Positions 44,125 to 53,013 are shown, counted from the first letter of the stretch. The stretch: 64,000 nucleotides of DNA from Arthrobacter rhizophilus (GCF_026241105.1 NZ_JAPFFT010000014.1:51010-115009); one strand, 5' to 3'. Made by a program: numbers and translations. Notes: generated by a model from the letters alone, not told the origin.

Positions 44125-44157
44125 TGCGGGGAGACGCCTTTGGCGGGTCTCCCCGCA
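44125..44157 (-). terminator. Hairpin after frcB
   Basis: A long GC stem (TGCGGGGAGAC pairing with GTCTCCCCGCA, plus inner GCC/GGC) lies between frcB and frcC. It lacks a clear T-run and is a likely partial terminator or stabiliser of frcB mRNA. Confidence 0.7.
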
Positions 44158-44168
44158 GAGGGGAAGGG

Positions 44169-45284
44169 TTACTTGCCCCAGCAGATCTGGGAAGCGGCGG
44201 TGGTGTCGATGCTCTGCAGCCCGGCAACTGCCTTGTCCGTGACCAGGGCGGAGCCGGTGTTGAAGAAGTCCAGACCCGCAGAGACCGTGGGCTTCTTTCC
44301 TGAGGTGGCCAGGTCCTGGATGGCCTGGACGCCCAGCTGGGCCATCTTGACGGGGTACTGCTGCGCGGTGGCGCCGATGATGCCGGACTTGACGTTGTTC
44401 ACGCCGGTGCAGCCGCCGTCGATCGAGACCACGAGCACGCCCTTGTCTTTGCCCGCTGCCTTCAGTGCCTCATAGGCGCCTGCCGCGGCGGGTTCGTTGA
44501 TTGTGTAGACGACGTTGATGTTGGGGTTCTTTGACAGCAGGGTTTCCATTGCCGTCCGGCCGCCGTCCTCGGCGCCCTGGGAGGCCTGGTTGCCGACGAT
44601 CTCGTAGTCCCCGCCCTTGCCGCCGGTGTACTTGCCTGTCTTGGCTTCGTCGCCGTTCTTCGTCTTGTCGGCGGTGTCGATGCCCAATCCGGTCAGGAAT
44701 CCCTGGTCACGGTTGTAGTCAACCGAGACGACCTTGTCGCTGAACAGGTCGACCAAGGCAATGGTGGCCTTCTTGCCGTCCAGCTGCGCCGCGGTCCACT
44801 GCCCGATCTGCTTGCCTGCGGCGAAGTTGTCGGTCGCGAACGTGATGTCCACGGCACTGGCCGGGTCCGGCGGGGTATCCAGGGCGATCACGTACAACCC
44901 CGCGTCGCGGGCCTTCTTGATGGCATCGACGACGGCCGGCCCGTTGGGGGTGATGAGGATACCCTTGTCACCACTGGAGATGGCGTTCTCGATGGCCTGG
45001 ATCTGGGTGTCTTCGTCGCCGTCGGACTTGCCTGCGGCGAGCTTGAGGTCAATATTGCCCCCCTGGGCTGCTTTCTTGGCGCCGTCTTCCATCGCTACGA
45101 AGTACGGGTTGGAGGTAGTCTTCACGATCAGCGAAACGCCGATCTTTGCAGTGCTGCCTCCGCTGGAGGAAGAGCTGGAGGAACTGCCTCCGCAAGCGGT
45201 CAAGCTAAGGGCGCCCAGGGTCAGGACTGCACCGGCGGCGAGAAGACGGGTAGCGGCGGGCCTCGGGGCTTTGGAACTCAACAT
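44169..45284 (-). CDS. frcB: Fructose-type ABC binding lipoprotein
   Basis: Peripla_BP_4 solute-binding protein of 371 residues. Lipoprotein signal ends in SLTACGGS, followed by a Ser/Gly linker. Body: IGVSLIVKTTSNPYFVAMED, ILITPNGPAVVDAIKKARDA, YVIALDTPPDP, VVYTINEPAAAGAYEAL, VVSIDGGCTGVNNVKSGIIG; these match FrcB-type fructose-binding proteins. ATG at 45284 behind CAGGAG. First gene of frcB-frcC-frcA-fructokinase, with a promoter flanked by two GACAACG-type operators. Confidence 0.9.
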   Translation of the reverse strand: MLSSKAPRPAATRLLAAGAVLTLGALSLTACGGSSSSSSSSGGSTAKIGVSLIVKTTSNPYFVAMEDGAKKAAQGGNIDLKLAAGKSDGDEDTQIQAIENAISSGDKGILITPNGPAVVDAIKKARDAGLYVIALDTPPDPASAVDITFATDNFAAGKQIGQWTAAQLDGKKATIALVDLFSDKVVSVDYNRDQGFLTGLGIDTADKTKNGDEAKTGKYTGGKGGDYEIVGNQASQGAEDGGRTAMETLLSKNPNINVVYTINEPAAAGAYEALKAAGKDKGVLVVSIDGGCTGVNNVKSGIIGATAQQYPVKMAQLGVQAIQDLATSGKKPTVSAGLDFFNTGSALVTDKAVAGLQSIDTTAASQICWGK

Positions 45285-45320
45285 TGAAACTCCTGTGTTT
45301 GTGGCGAGCTTTCGGCGCCA

Positions 45321-45410
45321 GACAACGATGTCATGTAATATGTAACCAAGCTCACACTGGGGAGTCAAGTGTTAATCGAAGATGAGGAGCAGTTCTTTGA
45401 CAACGGTGTC
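45321..45410. promoter_or_regulatory. frcB promoter flanked by two GACAACG-type operators
   Basis: Minus-strand TTGACT (45363-45368) and TACATA (45339-45344) are 18 bases apart. GACAACGATGTC (45321-45332) lies just past the -10, and GACAACGGTGTC (45399-45410) lies upstream of the -35, at the start of the divergent LacI gene. A perfect version, GACAACGTTGTC, precedes the secreted GH32 at 49915-49926. Confidence 0.75.
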
Positions 45411-46449
45411 TAATCGTTACCAAGCTGATTCCGGGCGCCGGCCTCCGACGATGAAAAACGTCGCGGATCTCGCTGGAGTAGGCATCAAGACGGTCTCGAG
45501 AGTCGTGAACAACGAATCGGGGGTTTCGGAGGAGACGCGCCAGCGGGTCCTAAGGGCAACGGAACAGCTGCAGTACCACCTGGATATGACCGCGGGCAGC
45601 CTGAAACGGTCCGGACGCAAGACCCAGTCCATCGGGTTGTTGCTGCCCAGTGTGTCCAACCCGTTCAGCGGAGAGATCCACAGGGCGCTAGAAGACGCGT
45701 TGGCTGAACGGGGAATCGCCGTTTTCGCCTCGAGTCTGGATGATGATCCTGACCGTGAAAAGAAGCTGATTTCCGCTTTCCTGGGCCGCCGGGTTGACGG
45801 GCTTGTTTTGACCCCGATCGCCCGAAGCCAGGCGTACGTTATCCCGGAGCACTCACGGTCCCTGCCCATGGTGTTCATCGACCGTGAGCCGGTGGGCATC
45901 GACGCCGACGCGGTGGTGACGGACAATGAGATGGGCGCCTCAAAAGCGGCCGCGCACCTCATCCGGCAAGGCCACACCAGGCTGGCTTACCTCGGCGACC
46001 GCACGGACATCCAGACAGCAACGAAACGCCGCACGGGTTTCCTCGAGGAAATCGGCAGGGCCGGCATTGCGACATCCACCATCCCGGTGCGCAACGGACT
46101 TCACGACGAGGACACTGCGCTTCGGGCAGCGCTCGAGTTGCTCACTTCTGAGAACCCGCCCACCGCGATCTTCTCCAGCCAGAACCTCGTCACGTTCGGT
46201 GCCATGCGCGCCCTGAAGTCCCTCGGGTTGCACCACAGCGTTGCCTTGATCGGTTTTGACGACTTCACCCTGGCCGACATGATGGAGCCCGGGATCACCG
46301 TGATTGCCCAGCACCCCGAGCGCATCGGCAAGCTCGCCGCCGAGCGGATCCTCGCCAGAATCGATGGTGATGACGGCGACCCGAAAACCTACATCGTCCC
46401 GTCAGAACTGATCCCCAGGGGATCCGGCGAGATCCCGCCACGGAACTAA
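45397..46449 (+). CDS. LacI-family regulator of fructose uptake and secreted GH32
   Basis: HTH (TMKNVADLAGVGIKTVSRVV) and hinge (HLDMTAGSLKRSGRKTQ), then a sensor domain (IGLLLPSVSNPFSGEIHRAL, VDGLVLTPIARSQ, VVTDNEMGASKAAAHLIRQG, AIFSSQNLVTFGAMRALKSL, LIGFDDFTLADMMEPGITVI). The TTG at 45397 is 7 bases after AGGAG and is preferred; the ATG at 45382 has no ribosome-binding site. 350 residues. Divergent from frcB with an operator overlapping its own start. Probably a repressor relieved by fructose or a phosphorylated derivative (inferred). Confidence 0.88.
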   Translation: MTTVSNRYQADSGRRPPTMKNVADLAGVGIKTVSRVVNNESGVSEETRQRVLRATEQLQYHLDMTAGSLKRSGRKTQSIGLLLPSVSNPFSGEIHRALEDALAERGIAVFASSLDDDPDREKKLISAFLGRRVDGLVLTPIARSQAYVIPEHSRSLPMVFIDREPVGIDADAVVTDNEMGASKAAAHLIRQGHTRLAYLGDRTDIQTATKRRTGFLEEIGRAGIATSTIPVRNGLHDEDTALRAALELLTSENPPTAIFSSQNLVTFGAMRALKSLGLHHSVALIGFDDFTLADMMEPGITVIAQHPERIGKLAAERILARIDGDDGDPKTYIVPSELIPRGSGEIPPRN

Positions 46450-46496
46450 CAACCAACTCTGCAAGACAGCCGAACCCACCAAGCAAAGGACAGGAC

Positions 46497-46790
46497 ATGA
46501 CCAAAACACTGTACGCGGAATTCACCATCAGGCAGGGCAGCGAAGCCAGGGTGGCTGAAATGATGGCCGAGCTCACCGGCCATGTCCGCCAGGAACCCGG
46601 GAACGTCATGTTCCTGCCCTACACCCGCGAAACCAACCCGAGAGAGTACTTCGTGTTCGAGGTCTACCGCGATGAAGCGGCATTCGAGGAACACATCGGC
46701 GCCGAATATGGCCGGAAATTCAACGCCGAACTCACCGAGCACATCGAAGGAGACGGCTCAGTCCTGACCTGGCTCAATCCACTGGACTAG
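46497..46790 (+). CDS. Antibiotic biosynthesis monooxygenase (ABM) domain protein
   Basis: A 97-residue dimeric alpha/beta-barrel protein: LYAEFTIRQGSEARVAEMMA, EPGNVMFLPYTRETNPREYF, VFEVYRDEAAFEEHIGAEYG and a closing strand. This fits YgiN/LsrG-like ABM proteins; such proteins act as small oxygenases or isomerases, some on sugar-derived signals. ATG at 46497 behind AAAGGACAGG. It lies 47 bases after the LacI gene on the same strand, so the two are probably cotranscribed. The specific role is unknown. Confidence 0.85.
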   Translation: MTKTLYAEFTIRQGSEARVAEMMAELTGHVRQEPGNVMFLPYTRETNPREYFVFEVYRDEAAFEEHIGAEYGRKFNAELTEHIEGDGSVLTWLNPLD

Positions 46791-47107
46791 GTCCCGGCCA
46801 AGGCCGGAGGCCACACACGGGCCGAAAAGAACAGTGCCTGACTCCTAGCGGTCGTTGCAGCACCCGGATTTCCTGGGGGTGGCAACGGCCGTTGAGCATT
46901 TAACATCGAGACGAACTGGAGTCAGGAAGTCCATGTAGCTGGATATGCGTTCTTCGCCGCGCCGGACGGCGGATCCAACGCGGACACGAACTGGCTGCTC
47001 AGGAGCATCCTCAAACGAGTGGGTGATGGGCGCCGGGAAATCGAAATCAGCGCTTCGCCGGTTGCGGGCCTCCAGGCTGTCGGCGAAGAGCGCCCCCGAG
47101 GATGGGT
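46791..47107. other. Intergenic stretch with a possible VOC-fold remnant
   Basis: No intact gene. Plus-strand bases about 46940-47020 encode GYAFFAAPDGGSNADTNWLL, loosely like the FSDPDGN.WLLQE end of glyoxalase/VOC proteins, with an insertion that spoils the motif. Weak evidence. The minus-strand frame 46845-47120 has no recognisable features. Confidence 0.3.
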
Positions 47108-47141
47108 GCGGCGCCCGCAACAGGTACGTTGCGGGCGCCGC
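47108..47141 (-). terminator. Hairpin downstream of secreted GH32
   Basis: A perfect 14-bp stem (GCGGCGCCCGCAAC and complement) with a 6-base loop lies 32 bases past the GH32 stop. Very stable, no T-run; likely a terminator for the secreted GH32 gene. Confidence 0.7.
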
Positions 47142-47172
47142 AGTCTAATCGACGTGTTGCCGGGATTCGCTG

Positions 47173-49800
47173 TTATTGCCGGGGGCTAGCTGATGGCCAG
47201 GCCGACTTCATCTGCTTGACGTCCAGGGAGGTGAGAATGGCGTTTCCTCCGTTGGAGAAAGCTTCGATACCTTGGCTGGACGGGTCGGGGAAAATCTGGT
47301 CTGTCAGGACGATCTTTCCGTCGTCAGCGAAGACTTCGACCGAGGACCAGTCAACGAGGATGTGAAGCTTGACCTTTCCCGCGGTTGTGGTAAGCGGCGC
47401 GGTCTGGACTCCGGGGAAGCTGGAACTGAATCCTACGGCGCCGGACTTGGTCCGGTCGATGTAAACCTGTCCGGACTTGTTGTCATAACCGATGAGAGTT
47501 TCCTGGCCCGACCCGGTGCGGACCTTCAGCCCATAGGAGCTCGCGGTACCGGCAGCGAAGGACGCGGTGATGTCAACAGCCTTTCCTTTGGCCGGTAGGA
47601 CGGTGCTTCCGGCGGGCACGGACATTTTCTCCTCGTGGACGGACGGCCCCGTGATGAGTTCGTTGAGCTGATTGACCGGTGTCTGCGCCAGACGGGTCAC
47701 CCCGTCAACGGTTTGAAGTGACAGCTCACGCGGGACCGTCATCGCGCTGCGCCACGGCGAGGTGGGGATGGATCCTCCGTAGTCCCAGTTGTTCATCCAT
47801 CCGATCATGATCCGTTTGCCGCCGGGGGCGTCGTTGAAAGTCACTCCGGCGTAGTTGTCCTTGCCGTAATCGACCCAGTGAGCGCGCTGGATTGCCGGTT
47901 GTGCAGCAGTGTCTGAGACGGTGAAGTCGTCGGCCAGGATGTGTCCCCAGCCGCCGGTGTTGTGGTCGACGACCTGGATCTGCGCCTGCTTGCCGATCTG
48001 GTCGCTCAGGTCCCACGACGCCCAGTCCAGGTTCTCGCTGTTTGCGCCCGTGGCGGAGCGCACCACCTTGCCGTCGACGACGAGATTAACGGAGGTCTGC
48101 GTGTCCCAGGGCTTGGCCGGGGCGTTGGCGAAGACTATGTCGCCCACCATGAGGTGGCCCCATCCGCCGGTGGATCCGTCGTTCTGGTCCACGACCTGGA
48201 TCTGGGCCTGCTGGCCCTGGTACTTGCTCACGTCCCAGTTCGTCCACGTCAGGTCAGGGCTGTTGGGGCCGGTGGTGGTCGCGACGACCTGTCCGCCGAT
48301 GATCAGGTTGACCGCGGTCGGGTTCACCTGCCCCCAGGGGTGGTTCCCGCCAGCGACTTGCAGGTCGATGTACGGGCTGTTGACCGTGAACGTCGGCGAG
48401 TTGATGGTGCCCGTGCCGGGATCTCCAGCGGGCGCATAGGTGTCCAGCACCTTCGGGCCGAGCTGGTTGGGCAGGCTCTCGGTCGAGGGCCCGGAGCTGG
48501 CGAAGGAACCGGTGGCGGTCCAGCCGGGCCCGTAGGTGGCCCCGGAGAAGTCGTTGAACACGGTACCGGCGGGCAGGGTGCCGAACGGGACGGTGTCGGC
48601 GAGGTAAGGGTGGTTGCCGCCGCCGACGAGGAAGTTCAGGTGGGATTTGTTGACGGTGAAGGTCTGGGAACTGAGTGTTCCGGTGGGGCCGTCACCGCCG
48701 TTGAAGCTGTTGACGAAGCCGGTTCCTTCAAAGCCTGTAACGCTGGACTGGCCCGGCAGGCTTCCTGTGGCCGGCGCAGTGCCGAAGGCTGTCCCGGTGG
48801 TTTGCCAGCCATCGTAAGTACCGTTATCGAAGTTCCCCAAAGATGTCCCGGCCGGGGGGACATAGGGTTTGTCATCCGAGGTGAACTTGGTGCCGTCGAA
48901 GCTTCCGGTGAAATATTGGACGCCCGAACCTCCTGCGATCCCGCCCGGGTTGAGGTTGACCGTCAGTACCCACTTCTGCTTGCCGGGGTTGGCGGGATCC
49001 GGCAGGGGGAACAGGTCAGGACATTCCCAGGCGCCGCCCGTGGCGCCTGCAGGCCCGAAATCGCTCAGATGCTTCCAGGTTTTCAGGTCTGGAGAACTGT
49101 AAAAAGTCACCTTGTGCTGGTCGGACAACACGGCTGACATCAGCCACTCGTGTCCGGCCTCGTACCAGAAAACTTTCGGGTCCCTGAAATTGTTTGACCC
49201 GATGTCCAGCACCGGGTTCCCGGAATTGTATTTGGTGAACGTCCGGCCTTTGTCCGTGCTGTAGGCGAGTGCTTGGGACTGCTTCCCGGTAGCCTTGTCG
49301 GCGGCGGTATAGATTGCCACCATGGCGGGGTTGCCCGGCTGGCCGAAGCCCGTCGTGTTGTCTTTATCGATGACAGCACTGCCCGAGAAGATCATGTTTT
49401 TGTCGTCCTGCGGAATGGCGAGCGGGAGCTGCGTCCAGTGCACCAGGTCCGTGCTGACGGCGTGGCCCCAGGACATGTTGCCCCAGGTGTCCCCGGAGGG
49501 GTTGTACTGGAAGAACATGTGGTATTCGCCTTGGTAGTAGACCAGGCCGTTCGGGTCGTTCATCCAGTTCGTTGCCGGGCTGAAGTGGAACTGGGGTCGG
49601 TATGTCTCGGAGTAGGGCGCGGAAGTTCCGACCGCGCCGGAAGCCGTCGCGGCCGCCCCGGAGGTGTCCGCGGCCAAAGCCGGGGCGGACAGCGGAAGGG
49701 CGCTGCCAGCGGTCATAGCGGCGGCGAGGACCAGGGCGTTAAGACGCTTTTTTGATTTTGGTCCGGGTGTCAGACCGGGACCGGAATGTGTGCGGCGCAC
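47173..49800 (-). CDS. Secreted GH32 levanase/exo-inulinase with nested inserted domains
   Basis: The GTG at 49800 follows AAAGG at 7 bases and begins a long basic Sec signal peptide with cleavage after APALA (residue ~43). 875 residues. Catalytic residues: Asp82 (NWMNDPNG), Asp207 (FRDPKVF), Glu259 (WECPDLF). Compared with the 500-residue GH32s here, about 330 residues (311-638) are inserted between propeller strands. The insert is one module (first half 320-400, second half 563-630) interrupted by a homologous complete module (408-562). The propeller resumes at HWVDYGKDNYAGVTF and ends in the GH32 beta-sandwich. No sortase or membrane anchor is seen. It acts outside the cell on levan or inulin. 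A GACAACGTTGTC operator overlaps its promoter. Confidence 0.92.
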   Translation of the reverse strand: MRRTHSGPGLTPGPKSKKRLNALVLAAAMTAGSALPLSAPALAADTSGAAATASGAVGTSAPYSETYRPQFHFSPATNWMNDPNGLVYYQGEYHMFFQYNPSGDTWGNMSWGHAVSTDLVHWTQLPLAIPQDDKNMIFSGSAVIDKDNTTGFGQPGNPAMVAIYTAADKATGKQSQALAYSTDKGRTFTKYNSGNPVLDIGSNNFRDPKVFWYEAGHEWLMSAVLSDQHKVTFYSSPDLKTWKHLSDFGPAGATGGAWECPDLFPLPDPANPGKQKWVLTVNLNPGGIAGGSGVQYFTGSFDGTKFTSDDKPYVPPAGTSLGNFDNGTYDGWQTTGTAFGTAPATGSLPGQSSVTGFEGTGFVNSFNGGDGPTGTLSSQTFTVNKSHLNFLVGGGNHPYLADTVPFGTLPAGTVFNDFSGATYGPGWTATGSFASSGPSTESLPNQLGPKVLDTYAPAGDPGTGTINSPTFTVNSPYIDLQVAGGNHPWGQVNPTAVNLIIGGQVVATTTGPNSPDLTWTNWDVSKYQGQQAQIQVVDQNDGSTGGWGHLMVGDIVFANAPAKPWDTQTSVNLVVDGKVVRSATGANSENLDWASWDLSDQIGKQAQIQVVDHNTGGWGHILADDFTVSDTAAQPAIQRAHWVDYGKDNYAGVTFNDAPGGKRIMIGWMNNWDYGGSIPTSPWRSAMTVPRELSLQTVDGVTRLAQTPVNQLNELITGPSVHEEKMSVPAGSTVLPAKGKAVDITASFAAGTASSYGLKVRTGSGQETLIGYDNKSGQVYIDRTKSGAVGFSSSFPGVQTAPLTTTAGKVKLHILVDWSSVEVFADDGKIVLTDQIFPDPSSQGIEAFSNGGNAILTSLDVKQMKSAWPSASPRQ

Positions 49801-49914
49801 GTATTCACCTTTCGTGTCGACGGTGACAGGCAGGTAATGCCGGTTGTCGCTCGGCTGGGTGTGTGGGGGCCTTGATCGACTCAAATGCTGCACTTGCGTC
49901 AGATCACCGAACGA

Positions 49915-49928
49915 AGACAACGTTGTCA
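49915..49928 (-). promoter_or_regulatory. Operator over the -35 of the secreted GH32 promoter
   Basis: GACAACGTTGTC (49915-49926) is a perfect palindrome and overlaps a minus-strand TTGACA (49923-49928); TGATCT, 17 bases on, is a plausible -10. The same motif with one central change occurs twice around the frcB promoter, so the LacI protein at 45397 is the likely repressor. Confidence 0.75.
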
Positions 49929-50037
49929 AGAAGGGAACCTACGGCGTGTCCACCGGACAAGTCAACAGTCAAATCCTCCGATGCCCGGCCTGGCTTAAGT
50001 GGTCGTGAACCAACTGCCCGCATGCCGGTGGAAGCCG

Positions 50038-50100
50038 TTGACAGCTACGAGGTAACGCGTGTAACCTCAATCACATCGCTTAAGGTAACCCGCGTTACTT
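50038..50100 (+). promoter_or_regulatory. Promoter and twin operators of the LacI/Dpp-type operon
   Basis: TTGACA (50038-50043) and TAACCT (50062-50067) are 18 bases apart. Two related inverted repeats, GAGGTAACGCGTGTAACCTC (50049-50068) and AAGGTAACCCGCGTTACTT (50082-50100), are centred about three helical turns apart; the first covers the spacer and -10. Confidence 0.7.
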
Positions 50101-50177
50101 GCCAACGATTGCGATACGACCTCAGACCGAACCCTTGGTACTGCGCGCAGGATCAACGAAGACCACTGGAGCATTCA

Positions 50178-51248
50178 ATGGCGAAAACCACCACCACCCG
50201 GAAAGCCGCGGCTGTGCGGCAGCGGGGTGTCACCATGACTGATGTCGCCCAGCACGCCGGTGTCTCCCGTACGGCGGTCTCGTTCGTGCTGAGCAACCGC
50301 GAAAACGCCAGCATTTCTGAGGAAACGCGCACCCGCATCAACGACGCCGTGAAGGCTTTGGGTTACCGCCCGAACGCCGGAGCGCGCGCACTGGCTTCCC
50401 AGCGCAGTGATTGGTACGGACTCGTCACCGAGATCGTGACGGCCCCGTTTGCGGTGGACATCATCAAGGGCGCCCAGGACCAGGCCTGGCTTGACCACCG
50501 GTTCCTGCTCATCGCGCCTTCGGACCAGGCCGATGCCGTAGGACCCAACCAAGGCCTGGAAGATGCAGCAACTGAGAAGCTGCTGGAACAACGAGTGGAA
50601 GGACTTTTGTACGCGGCAACGTACCACCGCGGCGTACATGTTCCGGAAAGCGCCCACGAGGTTCCCACTGTCCTGATCAATTGTTTCGACGCGGACGGGA
50701 AGCTGCCCTCGATCGTCCCGGACGAGCGCGGGGGCGGCAGGGTTGCTGTCGATCGTTTGCTCCGGGCCGGCCACAGCAGGATTGGAGTCATCAACCTGGA
50801 CCCGCACATTCCCGCGGCCGTCGGGCGTTTGGAGGGTGCCCGCGAAGCACTCGCCGGAGCCGGACTGGAACTGGACCCGGAACTCGTCGTTTCAGGGCAT
50901 GCGACGGCGGATGGGGGCTATGCGGCGGCCTGCGAAATCCTGGATCGTTACCCCCAGCAGGACAGGCCGACCGCACTGTTCTGCCTCAATGACCGGATGG
51001 CGATGGGCGCTTATGACGCCATCAAGGAACGGGGACTGACCATCCCCGGCGACATCGCCGTGATCGGCTTCGATAACCAGGAACTGATTGCGTCCTACCT
51101 CAGGCCCAAGTTGACCACGGTTGCGTTGCCCTTCGAAAAAATGGGCGCACTGGGAGTCCAGACGCTCGCAGCTCTCACAGCAGGACAGCCGATCACTGCC
51201 GACCAGCAATTGGTCGACTGTCCGCTGCTAGAACGCTCTTCGGTCTGA
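50178..51248 (+). CDS. LacI-family regulator of the Dpp-type fructoside operon
   Basis: HTH (TMTDVAQHAGVSRTAVSFVL) and hinge (RPNAGARALASQRSDWYG), then a sensor domain (VTAPFAVDIIKGAQDQAW, VEGLLYAATYHRGVHVPESA, SIVPDERGGGRVAVDRLL, ALFCLNDRMAMGAYDAIKER, VIGFDNQELIASYLRPKLTT). ATG at 50178 after CTGGAG gives 356 residues; the longer frame from 49863 covers promoter and operators and is rejected. It is followed 78 bases later by the binding-protein gene. Paralogue of the regulators at 28072 and 35196. Confidence 0.9.
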   Translation: MAKTTTTRKAAAVRQRGVTMTDVAQHAGVSRTAVSFVLSNRENASISEETRTRINDAVKALGYRPNAGARALASQRSDWYGLVTEIVTAPFAVDIIKGAQDQAWLDHRFLLIAPSDQADAVGPNQGLEDAATEKLLEQRVEGLLYAATYHRGVHVPESAHEVPTVLINCFDADGKLPSIVPDERGGGRVAVDRLLRAGHSRIGVINLDPHIPAAVGRLEGAREALAGAGLELDPELVVSGHATADGGYAAACEILDRYPQQDRPTALFCLNDRMAMGAYDAIKERGLTIPGDIAVIGFDNQELIASYLRPKLTTVALPFEKMGALGVQTLAALTAGQPITADQQLVDCPLLERSSV

Positions 51249-51326
51249 CCGTGAAATCAATGTCGAAGAGCAAACCCTTACCCACCCCTTCACCTTGCTG
51301 ATGAAGATAGGAAAGAGATACCCATC

Positions 51327-53003
51327 ATGACACAACCCCGATTCTTGAGGTCTGCCCGCATTGCGGCGGCCGGACTGGCTGTGGGTGCAATGCTGCTGAC
51401 CGGCTGCGCTGCCACCGTCAACAAGTCCGCAGGCACCGACGCCGGAGCCAACGCGAACGCCTTCCTGACCATCCCGCGTGAGGACATGAGCACCTTCGAC
51501 CGTAACTTCAACCCCTTCGCCCCCACTGTGAACCCCATGGTCCAGCAGGCCATCTACGAACCCCTGATGGTCTTCAACCCGGCCAAAGGCAACACCGTCC
51601 CCTGGTTGGGCGCCTCCTGGGACGCTGCCAAGGACGGCAAGTCCGTCACCTTCACCTTGCGTGACGGCGTGAAATGGTCCGACGGGCAGCCTTTCGTCGC
51701 CGATGACGTGGCCTACACCTTCCAGCTGCAGAAGAAGCTCAAGGGCGGCTTCGAGTACCTGGATTCCGTCACTCCGGTGGGCACCAACAAGGTGACATTC
51801 ACCTTCAACAAGCCCTGGTCCCCCGCGCTCTATGAGATCGGGCAGCTCCCCATCCTCCCCAAGCACATCTGGTCATCCATCGCCGATCCGGCGAAGGACA
51901 CCAACGCCAACCCCGTGGGAACCGGCCCCTACACCCAGGTGGACAGCTTCCAGTCCCAGTCCTTCGTGCTGAAGAAGAACCCGAACTACTGGCAGCCTGA
52001 AAAGCAGAAGATCGCCGGCATCAAGATGCTGGCGATGTCCGGAAACGACGCGGCCAACCTGGCCAGCGTCAACGGCGATGTGGACTGGTCCACCCAGTTC
52101 ATCCCCAACATCGAGAAGACCTTCATCGCCAAGGACAAGGACCACCGCCACTTCTGGTTCCCGCCGACGGGCGCCATGATCAACTGGCAGTTGAACACCA
52201 GCAAGGCGCCGTTCAATGACGCGACCGTGCGCAAGGCCCTGAGCATGGCGGTTGACCGTGACCAGGTTACGAAAATCGGCATGAGCGGATACGCCACTCC
52301 GGCCGACTGCACAGGCCTCTCCGGCAACTACGCGAGCTGGAAGAACGCCGATGTGGCGAACAACTGCACTTGGACCAAGCTGAACGTCGACGAAGCGAAC
52401 AAGATGCTTGACGCCGCCGGCTACCCCAAGGGCGCGGACGGCAAGCGCACCCTCAAGGACGGCAAGCCCTTCGAGTTCAAGATCTCCGTGGGCGCCAGCT
52501 CCTCCGATTGGCTCTCCGTAGCCAACGTGATCTCCCAGAACCTCCAGGCCATCGGCGTGACCGCCAAGGTGGACTCCCCTGACTGGGCCTCCGTCGTCTC
52601 CGGCTACGAGCAGGGAACGTTCGACACCGGCATCGTCTGGAGCGCGAACGACCCCAGCCCGTTCAAGTACTTCAGCTCCACCATGGGCACCTCCACCGTC
52701 AAGCCCGTGGGCGCCAAGGCCACCGAGAACTACCACCGTTTCGGCGATCCAAAGGCCGATGATCTCCTGCAGCAGTTCGCTGCTGCCGGTGACGAAGCCG
52801 CACAGAAGCAGATCACGAACCAGCTTCAGGCGGAATACAACGCGGTGGCCCCGACGGTTCCGCTGTTCTCCGGCCCCGAATGGGGCGACTACACGGACGT
52901 TCATTTCACGGGATGGCCCACTCAGGACAACCCCTACGCAACGCTCTCTGACCGCTCCCCCACCACGGTCCTGGTCCTGACCACCCTGGAACCGCGCAAG
53001 TAG
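51327..53003 (+). CDS. Family 5 (Dpp/Opp-type) binding lipoprotein, likely for oligofructosides
   Basis: SBP_bac_5 protein, 558 residues, lipobox LLTGCAAT. Features: STFDRNFNPFAPTVNPMVQQ, IYEPLMVFNPAKGN, FTLRDGVKWSDGQPFVADDV, NPVGTGPYT, VRKALSMAVDRDQVTKIG. Family 5 proteins usually bind peptides, but many bind oligosaccharides (cellobiose, xylo-oligosaccharides). With a LacI regulator before it and a GH32 at the end of the operon, a fructo-oligosaccharide ligand is inferred. ATG at 51327 after GGAAAGAGATA. Confidence 0.9.
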   Translation: MTQPRFLRSARIAAAGLAVGAMLLTGCAATVNKSAGTDAGANANAFLTIPREDMSTFDRNFNPFAPTVNPMVQQAIYEPLMVFNPAKGNTVPWLGASWDAAKDGKSVTFTLRDGVKWSDGQPFVADDVAYTFQLQKKLKGGFEYLDSVTPVGTNKVTFTFNKPWSPALYEIGQLPILPKHIWSSIADPAKDTNANPVGTGPYTQVDSFQSQSFVLKKNPNYWQPEKQKIAGIKMLAMSGNDAANLASVNGDVDWSTQFIPNIEKTFIAKDKDHRHFWFPPTGAMINWQLNTSKAPFNDATVRKALSMAVDRDQVTKIGMSGYATPADCTGLSGNYASWKNADVANNCTWTKLNVDEANKMLDAAGYPKGADGKRTLKDGKPFEFKISVGASSSDWLSVANVISQNLQAIGVTAKVDSPDWASVVSGYEQGTFDTGIVWSANDPSPFKYFSSTMGTSTVKPVGAKATENYHRFGDPKADDLLQQFAAAGDEAAQKQITNQLQAEYNAVAPTVPLFSGPEWGDYTDVHFTGWPTQDNPYATLSDRSPTTVLVLTTLEPRK

Positions 53004-53013
53004 CCAGCGCCAC

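Noticed and set aside
47941..49137. 398-codon plus-strand open frame opposite the secreted GH32
   Set aside because: Antisense shadow covering the nested insert; no signal or motif.
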